A DNA stretch of 64,000 bases, taken from contig NZ_AKGD01000002.1 of assembly GCF_000271305.1 (NCBI RefSeq), forward strand, positions 868,001-932,000, in the 5' to 3' direction. The DNA is from Hydrocarboniphaga effusa AP103 (GTDB lineage: Bacteria > Pseudomonadota > Gammaproteobacteria > Nevskiales > Nevskiaceae). Within the stretch, counting starts at the first letter, position 1. Every line of letters starts with the position of its first letter. Made by a program: the position numbers and the translations under genes. The notes beneath the pieces were generated by a model, which worked only from the letters and a program-made list of their open reading frames with translations, was not told the origin of the DNA and ran no database searches. Below are positions 57,722 through 64,000 of this stretch, in pieces.

Positions 57722-57906
57722 GGCGCCTCCGCGGGGCCGACGCGGGAAGGCGTCGGGGCGCGCATGCTGCCGCGTCGTCCGGCGGAAGTAAACCGGGTCA
57801 CGATCTGAGCCGGGTCTCTCGATGAAACGCTCCCGCATGCGCGTTACCGAATGCGCGAGCCGCGGGTGCCGGTTCGAGTTTCCCATCCGACCGGACCGCT
57901 GCCGAC

Positions 57907-59103
57907 TCAGACCGCGCTCAAGGCCCGTTCGAGGTCGTGGCGCAGGTCGGCGATGTCCTCGATGCCCACCGAGAGCCGGCACAGCGAGTCGCTGATGCCG
58001 AGCGCGGCGCGATTCTCGGCCGGCACGCTCGCGTGGGTCATGATCGCCGGATGCTCGATCAGGCTTTCGACGCCGCCGAGCGACTCGGCCAGCGAGAACA
58101 GCGAGCAGGCTTCGAGAAAGCGCCGGCTGCCGGCCAGGTCGGTCGCAAGCTCCACCGAAATCATGCCGCCGAAGGCCGGCTCGCCGCTGCGCGGATCGCG
58201 CATCTGCCGGCGCGCGAGCTCGTGCTGCGGGTGCGAGGCCAGCCCTGGGTAATGCACGCGCGCGACTTTCGGATGCGCTTCGAGCCAGCGCGCGAGTTCG
58301 AGCGCGTTTTCGCAGTGGCGCTGCATGCGTACCGACAGCGTCTTCACGCCGCGCAATGCGAGAAACGAATCGAACGGCCCGGCGACCGCGCCGACCGCGT
58401 TCTGCAGAAACGCGAGGCGCTCGGCGATCTCGGGCCGGTCGCCCGCGATCAGCAGGCCGTTGACCACGTCCGAATGCCCATTGATGTACTTGGTCGCCGA
58501 GTGCATGACGAGGTCAAAGCCATGCTCGATCGGCCGTTGCAGGTAGGGGCTCGCGAAGGTGTTGTCGGCCGCCGCGAGCACGCCGTGCCGGCGCGCGATG
58601 GCCGCGATCGCCGAGAGGTCGGCGAGCTTGAGCATCGGGTTGGTCGGCGTTTCGACCCAGATCATGCGCGTGCGCGTTTCGATGGCGTTTTCGATCGCGG
58701 CCGGATCGCGCATGTCGACGAACGAAAAGCGCAGCCCGGCCGATTGATGGCGCACGCGCGCGAACAGGCGATAACTGCCGCCGTAGAGATCGTCGCTCGC
58801 GATGATGTGATCGCCCGGCGCGAACAGGTCGAGCAGGGTCGAAGTGGCCGCGAGGCCCGATGCGAACGCGTAGGCGCGCGAGCCGTGTTCGAGATCGGCG
58901 ATGCAGCGCTCGTAGGCGAAGCGCGTCGGATTCTGCGAGCGCGAATACTCGAAGCCCTGGTGCACGCCCGGCGAGGACTGCACGTAGGTCGAAGTCGCGT
59001 AGATCGGCGGCATGATCGCGCCGGTCGAGGCATCGGGCTGCTGGCCCGCATGGATCACGCGCGTGGCGAAGGCCTGGGCCTGTGATTGTTTGTCGTTGGA
59101 CAT
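57907..59103 (-). CDS. Cystathionine gamma-lyase/gamma-synthase (trans-sulfuration, PLP)
   Basis: A 398-residue PLP enzyme of the Cys/Met metabolism family. PPIYATSTYVQ near the start, EYSRSQNPTRFAYERCIADLE (about residues 52-72), ASGLAATSTLLDLF, and the lysine loop MHSATKYINGHSDVVNG with the Schiff-base Lys near 209 are present. Being 33 bases downstream of a cystathionine beta-synthase suggests the gamma-lyase activity of the reverse pathway (homocysteine to cysteine), but sequence alone cannot separate lyase from synthase. Confidence 0.88.
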   Translation of the reverse strand: MSNDKQSQAQAFATRVIHAGQQPDASTGAIMPPIYATSTYVQSSPGVHQGFEYSRSQNPTRFAYERCIADLEHGSRAYAFASGLAATSTLLDLFAPGDHIIASDDLYGGSYRLFARVRHQSAGLRFSFVDMRDPAAIENAIETRTRMIWVETPTNPMLKLADLSAIAAIARRHGVLAAADNTFASPYLQRPIEHGFDLVMHSATKYINGHSDVVNGLLIAGDRPEIAERLAFLQNAVGAVAGPFDSFLALRGVKTLSVRMQRHCENALELARWLEAHPKVARVHYPGLASHPQHELARRQMRDPRSGEPAFGGMISVELATDLAGSRRFLEACSLFSLAESLGGVESLIEHPAIMTHASVPAENRAALGISDSLCRLSVGIEDIADLRHDLERALSAV

Positions 59104-59136
59104 GTCGTGTGTGCGTTGTTTATTCGGGTATGCGCA

Positions 59137-60537
59137 TCAAAGCTGCTTGCGCAGGTAGTTGAGCAGGTCGATCTTGGTGATCAGGCCGACGAAGCGCGAG
59201 CCGTCGGCGACGATGGCGACGTGATCGCGCTGGAACACGGGCAACAGGTCGGCGATCGGCGCATTCACCGCGATGGTCTCCACGCGCGTGACCATCGCGG
59301 TCGAAACCTTGTCGTTGAAATGCGTCGGGTCGGCCTGCACGTGCACGAGCAGATCGGATTCGTCGAGGATGCCGACGACGCGATCGCCGATCATCACCGG
59401 CAGCTGCGAGACGTCGAACAGCCGCATGCGCCGATACGCCTGCAGCAGGCTGTCGTCGGGCGCCAGCGTCACCGCTCCGCCTTCGTGATAGCGACGCACG
59501 ATCAGGTCGAGCAGATTGCCTTCGTGCGGACGCGCGAGCAGGCCGTGCTCGAACATCCAGAAGTCGTTGTACATCTTCGTGAGGTACTTGTTGCCGCTGT
59601 CGCAGACGAAGGTCACGACGCGCTTGGGCGTGGTCTGTTCGCGGCAATAGCGCAGCGCCGCGGCGAGCAGCGTGCCGGTGCTCGATCCGCCGAGCAGGCC
59701 TTCCCTGGACAGCAGCTCGCGCGCGGTGTGGAAGCTCTCGGCGTCGTCGATCTCGTACGCATGCTTCACGCGAGCGAGATCGCAATTGGGCGGAACGAAA
59801 TCTTCGCCGATGCCTTCGACGAGCCAGCTCCCGGCCTCTTTACGCGGCGCGCCGGTCTGCACGATGTCGGCGAGGATCGAGCCCTTGGGATCGGCGAGCA
59901 CCATCTGCAACTCGGGCGCCACGCGTGCGAAGTAGCGCGACAGCCCGGTCAGCGTGCCGCCGCTGCCGACGCCGACGACGACCGCATCGAGACGCTGCTG
60001 CATCTGCTCCCAGATCTCGGGGCCGGTGGTGGTTTCGTGCGCGAGCGGGTTGGCCGGATTGGCGAACTGGTTGACGTAGAAGCTGCCCGGAATCTCGCGC
60101 GACAGGCGCTCGGCGATGTCCTGGTAATACTCGGGGTGGCCCTTGCCGACGTCGCTGCGCGTGATGTGCGTCTGCGCACCGAGCGCGCGCAGGTGCAGGA
60201 TCTTCTCCTGCGACATCTTGTCGGGAATCACGAGGATCAGCTTGTAGCCTTTCTGCGCGGCGACCAGCGCGAGCCCCAGCCCGGTGTTGCCGGCGGTGGC
60301 TTCGATCAGCGTGTCGCCGGGCTTGATGCGGCCTTCGCGTTCGGCGCCCTCGATCATCGACAGGCCGATGCGGTCCTTGATCGAGCCCGTGGGATTCTGG
60401 TTTTCGAGCTTGACGAACAGCTGGCAACAGCCGGTGTCGAGCCGCGTGAGTTCGACGAGCGGCGTGTTGCCGATGGCGGCCAGCGCGCCCTTGGCGGCAG
60501 TGGCTGCGGTCTCGTGCGCACCTGGGGTTTTTCGCAT
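59137..60537 (-). CDS. Cystathionine beta-synthase with C-terminal CBS pair
   Basis: A 466-residue PLP enzyme making cystathionine from homocysteine and serine. The catalytic part has [20 protein letters not shown] (PLP Lys near residue 54), TSGNTG-like [15 protein letters not shown], and [15 protein letters not shown] near 191. Two CBS domains follow (about 345-466, e.g. [20 protein letters not shown]). RBS GAGGAGA precedes the ATG. It is the promoter-proximal gene of the pair with gamma-lyase and is divergent from orn. Confidence 0.9.
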   Translation of the reverse strand: MRKTPGAHETAATAAKGALAAIGNTPLVELTRLDTGCCQLFVKLENQNPTGSIKDRIGLSMIEGAEREGRIKPGDTLIEATAGNTGLGLALVAAQKGYKLILVIPDKMSQEKILHLRALGAQTHITRSDVGKGHPEYYQDIAERLSREIPGSFYVNQFANPANPLAHETTTGPEIWEQMQQRLDAVVVGVGSGGTLTGLSRYFARVAPELQMVLADPKGSILADIVQTGAPRKEAGSWLVEGIGEDFVPPNCDLARVKHAYEIDDAESFHTARELLSREGLLGGSSTGTLLAAALRYCREQTTPKRVVTFVCDSGNKYLTKMYNDFWMFEHGLLARPHEGNLLDLIVRRYHEGGAVTLAPDDSLLQAYRRMRLFDVSQLPVMIGDRVVGILDESDLLVHVQADPTHFNDKVSTAMVTRVETIAVNAPIADLLPVFQRDHVAIVADGSRFVGLITKIDLLNYLRKQL

Positions 60538-60623
60538 CGCTGCTTCTCCTCGGGGTGTGCGGGCACGGTAGCACGCTCGCCGATCGGCAGGCTTTGTTAT
60601 TGTTCGGCCCCAAAAGGAGCCTC

Positions 60624-61178
60624 ATGAGCGCACACGCAAGCCACCTGATCTGGATCGATCTCGAGATGACCGGGCTGATTCCCGAGCGTCATCGCATCAT
60701 CGAGATCGCGACCATCGTCACCGACGTGCACCTGAACATCCTCGCCGAAGGCCCGGTGATCGCAGTGCACCAGAGCGAGGAGGAACTCGCCGCGATGGAC
60801 GACTGGAACACGCGCCAGCACGGAGGCTCGGGCCTCGCCAAGCGCGTACGCGAAAGCCACAGCACCGAGGCCGAAGCCGAGGCCAGGACGATCGACTTCC
60901 TCAAGCAGTGGGCCGTTCCGGGACGCTCACCGATGTGCGGCAATTCGATCTGCCAGGACCGACGCTTTCTCGCGCGCTACATGCCGGCGCTCGAACGCTT
61001 CTTCCACTATCGCAATCTCGACGTGTCGACGGTCAAGGAGCTGTGCCAGCGCTGGACGCCCGAGATCGCGCGCGGTTTCTCGAAGGAGTCGTCGCATCTC
61101 GCGCTCAACGACATCCGCGATTCGATCACCGAGCTGCGGTATTACCGGCAGCATTTTCTGCGCGTGCCGATGGTGTGA
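60624..61178 (+). CDS. orn: Oligoribonuclease
   Basis: A 184-residue DEDDh 3'-5' exonuclease that degrades short RNAs and the pGpG left from c-di-GMP breakdown. [20 protein letters not shown] near residues 10-29, [16 protein letters not shown] near 108-123 and the closing [17 protein letters not shown] near 156-172 hold the catalytic residues. AAAGGAG precedes the ATG at 60624. Divergent from the CBS gene. It is followed by repeat copy C. Confidence 0.96.
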   Translation: MSAHASHLIWIDLEMTGLIPERHRIIEIATIVTDVHLNILAEGPVIAVHQSEEELAAMDDWNTRQHGGSGLAKRVRESHSTEAEAEARTIDFLKQWAVPGRSPMCGNSICQDRRFLARYMPALERFFHYRNLDVSTVKELCQRWTPEIARGFSKESSHLALNDIRDSITELRYYRQHFLRVPMV

Positions 61179-61190
61179 ATTCGCTTTGCG

Positions 61191-61307
61191 TCCCTCTCCC
61201 GCCGGGAGAGGGATCGAGGGTGAGGCTGCCTTCGGGATAACCGTTTTTGCTATCCCGGCAAGTCCCTCATCCGGCGCTACGCGCCAGCATCGAACGGAGG
61301 GGGAAGG
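61191..61307. repeat. Extragenic repeat, copy C
   Basis: Left half: a perfect 10-bp hairpin, TCCCTCTCCC-GCC-GGGAGAGGGA (61191-61213), then GAGGGTGAGG. Right half: CCCTCATCC, the shared CCGGCGCTACGCGCCA (61271-61286, identical to copy B), then a decayed arm ending GGAGGGGGAAGG. It lies between the convergent orn and cbpA genes. Confidence 0.8.
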
Positions 61308-61323
61308 CCTTTTTCGACCGCTT

Positions 61324-62247
61324 TCAACCGCGCGGCTTGAAGCTCTCGAAGCGCCGCTGCATGTCGCGATAAAAAGCCTTGTCGGCCTCGTTGTCCGCGG
61401 CCGGCGTGACGATCTGGATCGTCACGAACTGGTCGCCCGGCGTCGAACCGGGCAGGCCGCGGCCCTTGAGGCGCAGCTTGCGGCCGGCGGCGGTTCCGGC
61501 CGGCAGGTTCAGCTCCACGGTGCCGCCGAGCGTCGGCACGTCGACCTTCGCTCCGAGCGCCGCTTCCCAGGGCGCGATCGACACCGTGGCGCTGACGTCG
61601 CGGCCGTCGATCTTGAACAGCGGATGCGGGCTGAACTCCATCTCGAGCAGCAGATCGCCACCGCGCGCGCCCTGCTCGGCGAGCCGGATGGTCTGGCCGG
61701 CCGCGATGCCTTTGGGAATCTGCACGTTGAGCGTGCGCCCGTTGGAAAGGCTGACCTGGCGCGAGCCGCCGTTGTAGGAGTCTTCGAGCGTGATCGCGAG
61801 CTTGGCGCGCTGTGGCTGGACCGCGAAATCGTCTTCGAATCCACTGCTGCCGAACCCGCTCATGCCCGGGCCGCCGGCACCGCCAGCGCCGCCGAACAGT
61901 GTCGAGAAGAAGTCCGAGAAACCGGCGCCGCCGCCCATTCCGCCCATGTCCTGGCCGCGACGGCCTCGACCCGCGCTTCCGCGGAACTGCTGCTCCCAGC
62001 CCGGCGGCGGGGTGAACTGCGAGCCGGCCTTCCAGTTGGCGCCGAGCGCGTCGTAGGAGCGGCGCTTTTCGGGATCGGACAGCACCTCGTTGGCTTCGTT
62101 GATCTGCTTGAAGCGCTCTTCCGCACCCTTGGCCTTGTTGCGGTCGGGGTGGAATTCACGCGCCAGCTTGCGATACGCCTTCTTGATCTCGTCGGCCGTA
62201 GCGGTCCGCGAGACGCCGAGTATCTGGTAGTAGTCCTTGTAGTCCAT
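61324..62247 (-). CDS. cbpA: DnaJ-type co-chaperone (curved DNA-binding protein CbpA)
   Basis: A 307-residue class B J-protein. The J domain (residues 1-70) has the HPD motif in [21 protein letters not shown] Gly/Phe-rich linker (about 95-135) precedes two C-terminal beta domains ([19 protein letters not shown], then [15 protein letters not shown]). The zinc finger of DnaJ is missing, as in CbpA. It works with DnaK in the cytosol. A leftward terminator-like hairpin lies 64-83 bases upstream of its start. Confidence 0.92.
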   Translation of the reverse strand: MDYKDYYQILGVSRTATADEIKKAYRKLAREFHPDRNKAKGAEERFKQINEANEVLSDPEKRRSYDALGANWKAGSQFTPPPGWEQQFRGSAGRGRRGQDMGGMGGGAGFSDFFSTLFGGAGGAGGPGMSGFGSSGFEDDFAVQPQRAKLAITLEDSYNGGSRQVSLSNGRTLNVQIPKGIAAGQTIRLAEQGARGGDLLLEMEFSPHPLFKIDGRDVSATVSIAPWEAALGAKVDVPTLGGTVELNLPAGTAAGRKLRLKGRGLPGSTPGDQFVTIQIVTPAADNEADKAFYRDMQRRFESFKPRG

Positions 62248-62310
62248 GACGCATTATCGAGCATGTGACCGGTCGCCGGGGCGGTGGCGAGGTCTGGAAA
62301 TGGGCCAACG

Positions 62311-62330
62311 AAAAAGGCGCCTCAAGCGCC
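62311..62330 (-). terminator. Leftward terminator-like hairpin in the cbpA leader
   Basis: Read leftward: GGCGC-TTGAG-GCGCC followed by TTTTT (62315-62311). It ends 64 bases before the cbpA start, with no leftward gene upstream of it to terminate, so it would act as an attenuator or end a small RNA. Confidence 0.55.
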
Positions 62331-62376
62331 CGTCACTGACCCAGAATGTGGCTCGCGGCTGTGCTTTCAAGGGTCC

Positions 62377-62409
62377 GGCCCGGCGGGCAGATGGCCGATC
62401 CGCCGGGCC
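62377..62409. repeat. 10-bp perfect inverted repeat in the cbpA/PilZ intergenic region
   Basis: GGCCCGGCGG (62377-62386) and CCGCCGGGCC (62400-62409), 13 bases apart. It lies 46 bases upstream (on the leftward strand) of the terminator-like hairpin; together they fill most of the 246-base gap. No coding sequence is evident there. Confidence 0.6.
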
Positions 62410-62493
62410 GATCAGGTTTCTGTGCATGTTTGCCCCACTGCCGCCTGCCTCGCCTCGCCCACTAGGGTTCGCCATCGAGGGGCGGGAAAGCGC

Positions 62494-64000
62494 ATGGGGG
62501 ATAGCCAGGCAGTGCAGGTGGGAGGGGCCGTCGTCACGGCCTTCAAGAGCCCATCCGGCAAGCGAGCCGAACCCCGCGTCAGCTTGCCGCTCGCCGTCGA
62601 GGTCTCGGGCCAGACGCTGCCCGCGCAGGACTGGTCGCTCGGCGGCCTGTCGCTGAACCAGCCGCTGCCTGCGCTCACGCGCGGCGACGTGGTGACGCTG
62701 AACCTGCGCTTCGGCGCCGGCGATGCGCAGATCACGCTCAACGGCATCGAGGCGCAGGTGGTGCGGGCCGCGCCCGACGTGGCGCCGGCCTTCGAATTCC
62801 TCACGCTCAAGCCTGCCCACCGTCGGCTGCTCGACCGCATCGTGTCCGAGTATCTGTCGGGTCAGCTCGTCAGCTTCGAAGAGCTGCTTGCGAGCGCTCC
62901 GCGCTACAACACCGTGGTGCGACGCGCGCCGCGCTCGGTGCGCGTGGTGCTGGCCTGCGTCGGCCTGCTGCTCGCGCTCGCGGCGCTCGGCTTCATCGCG
63001 TATCGGGCGCTGTTCACGGCGCGCTCGGACTATGCGGCGGTCAGCGTTCCGTTCGTCAACGTCAGCGCTCCGATCGCCGGCACCGTGGTGCTCGAAGCGC
63101 CGCCGCCGAACCAGATCTACGAGGCCGGCGCGCCGCTGTTCCAGATTCGCCCGCTGGTCGGGCAGAGCGAGGCCGATCGCCTGCAGATCGAGCGCACCGG
63201 TCTGCTCGCGCGGCGCACCTTGCTGCAGCGCCAGCTGCAGGAATCCGGGCAGATGGTGTCGGCGCTGCGCTCGGTGTATCGCACGCAGCGCGTCGCGGCG
63301 GACCGGCGCAGCCAAAGTCTCGAAGCCGAGCTCGAACTCAAGTCGGCGATGCTCTCGCGCATGGCCGCGCTCGCCGAGCAGGGCGATATCTCCAAGCTCG
63401 AACTGCAGAAGCAGCAGTCCGACGTGTCGATGCTGCAACGCCAGCTCGCCGACGCGTCCAGCGAGCGCAACAACCTCGATACGCAGATCCGGCTGTCGTC
63501 CGCAGGTCTGCTCAGCACGAGCCTCAACGATCTGTCGCAAACACCGGGTCGCCTGCGCGAAGAGCTGCTCGGCATCGAGCAGAACCTCGCCGCGATCGAC
63601 GCGTCGCTCGCGAGCCTGCAGCTGCGCCAGACTTTCACCAGTCCGTGCTACTGCATGCTGCAGAGCCTGCAGCTGCGCGATGGTGCGATGGTGCAGCCCG
63701 CGCAGACGGTGCTGCAGCTGCGCAAGGTCGGAGAGCGCACGATGGTGCGTGCGCTCGTGAGCACGCATGCGGCGCGCCGGCTCAGGAACGGCTCGACCGC
63801 CGATGTCGAGCTCAGCGACGGCCGCGTCATCGAAGGCGGCAAGGTCGATCGCGTGAGTTACCGCGCCACGCCCGAGGACTGGGCCGCGCTGCCGATCGGC
63901 CGCGAAACCCTGCTCGGCATGGCGGCCGTCGACATCACGCTGCCGACGCTGCTGCCCGACAGCGCCGACGGCATGCTCGCCGATGTGCGCTTCCACATGC
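62494..64000 (+). CDS. PilZ domain - membrane fusion (HlyD-like) protein, 3' end outside the window
   Basis: An open frame from the ATG at 62494 to the window end (502 codons visible). The N-terminal PilZ domain has both c-di-GMP motifs: RAEPR (RxxxR, residues 24-28) and DWSLGG ([D/N]xSxxG, 46-51). One membrane helix follows (about 151-173). The rest has the HlyD/Alg44-like layout: a biotinyl-lipoyl-like half (VNVSAPIAGTVV), a coiled-coil hairpin (about 225-330) and a second half (GAMVQPAQTVLQLRKVGER). It resembles Alg44, the alginate co-polymerase, but is longer; a role in exopolysaccharide export controlled by c-di-GMP is inferred. Confidence 0.82.
   Translation, partial: MGDSQAVQVGGAVVTAFKSPSGKRAEPRVSLPLAVEVSGQTLPAQDWSLGGLSLNQPLPALTRGDVVTLNLRFGAGDAQITLNGIEAQVVRAAPDVAPAFEFLTLKPAHRRLLDRIVSEYLSGQLVSFEELLASAPRYNTVVRRAPRSVRVVLACVGLLLALAALGFIAYRALFTARSDYAAVSVPFVNVSAPIAGTVVLEAPPPNQIYEAGAPLFQIRPLVGQSEADRLQIERTGLLARRTLLQRQLQESGQMVSALRSVYRTQRVAADRRSQSLEAELELKSAMLSRMAALAEQGDISKLELQKQQSDVSMLQRQLADASSERNNLDTQIRLSSAGLLSTSLNDLSQTPGRLREELLGIEQNLAAIDASLASLQLRQTFTSPCYCMLQSLQLRDGAMVQPAQTVLQLRKVGERTMVRALVSTHAARRLRNGSTADVELSDGRVIEGGKVDRVSYRATPEDWAALPIGRETLLGMAAVDITLPTLLPDSADGMLADVRFHM

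Noticed and set aside
57722-57982. N-terminal extension of phhB to 199 codons.
   Set aside because: The added 87 residues are Arg/Pro-rich with no family similarity; the canonical start is at 57721.
62254-63996. A 580-codon open frame on the minus strand.
   Set aside because: It is the GC-rich shadow of the PilZ-HlyD gene, whose forward frame has clear PilZ and HlyD motifs.

Overview
This is a gene-dense, GC-rich chromosomal window. Nearly all of it is housekeeping genes packed into short operons, with no insertion sequence, prophage or CRISPR array that I can see. The gene set (long-form PstC/PstA, TSUP next to cysB, a FimX-type receptor, the EF-P beta-lysylation genes, parE/parC, htpX, rarA-crcB-serS) points to a gammaproteobacterium. 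I infer somewhere near Xanthomonadales/Nevskiales, but nothing here fixes the genus.

Layout from the left. 1-2.7 kb (leftward): two N-end-rule aminoacyl-tRNA-protein transferases (bpt, partial, and aat), a COG3146 acyltransferase and a small hypothetical gene. 2.9-9.3 kb (rightward): ftsK-lolA-rarA-crcB, then serS, closed by a strong hairpin terminator. 9.35-10.4 kb: two secreted or envelope unknowns. 10.6-14.9 kb: sulfite reduction (DUF934 gene, cysI, cysB) with a divergent TSUP exporter; the intergenic region carries helically phased TATTC elements. 15.0-23.5 kb: a phosphate operon, pstS - phosphate porin - (hairpin) - pstC-pstA-pstB-phoU, preceded by a Pho box. 23.5-34.1 kb: mrcB with an overlapping TPR lipoprotein, a YoaA/DinG helicase, tsaB, the 4.5S RNA, a tandem AAA+ ATPase, dnaX and ybaB. 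34.1-37.5 kb: tRNA-Pro(CGG) enclosed by the arms of a repeat, cysG, and a second porin of the phosphate-selective family with two Pho-box-like sites. 37.5-40.8 kb (leftward): xseB-ispA-dxs.

40.9-45.7 kb holds the most unusual locus: a complete ccdA-ccdB toxin-antitoxin pair lies between the two topoisomerase IV genes, parE and parC. The ccdB stop codon overlaps the parC start codon, and parC has no good ribosome-binding site of its own. The toxin family is known to poison type II topoisomerases, so a topoisomerase poison is physically and probably translationally tied to a topoisomerase gene. A good promoter and two ATGCGCAT palindromes lie directly in front of ccdA.

45.8-52 kb: htpX, a repetitive secreted protein, an HEXXH lipoprotein, and a Tat-exported flavin amine oxidase (split by a one-base frameshift) next to a lipoprotein of the Rid family. 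52-57.4 kb: fimX overlapping epmB, with efp-epmA divergent and recR downstream. 57.4-60.5 kb (leftward): phhB and a cystathionine gamma-lyase/beta-synthase pair. 60.6-64 kb: orn, a DnaJ-type cbpA, an intergenic region with a structured leftward element, and a PilZ-HlyD protein cut by the window edge.

Three copies of a CCCTCTCCC/GGGAGAGGG extragenic repeat sit at 34.15-34.35, 37.45-37.56 and 61.19-61.31 kb. Main themes: phosphate acquisition (Pho regulon), sulfur metabolism (cysI/cysB/cysG plus transsulfuration), EF-P modification, and c-di-GMP reception (FimX, PilZ).
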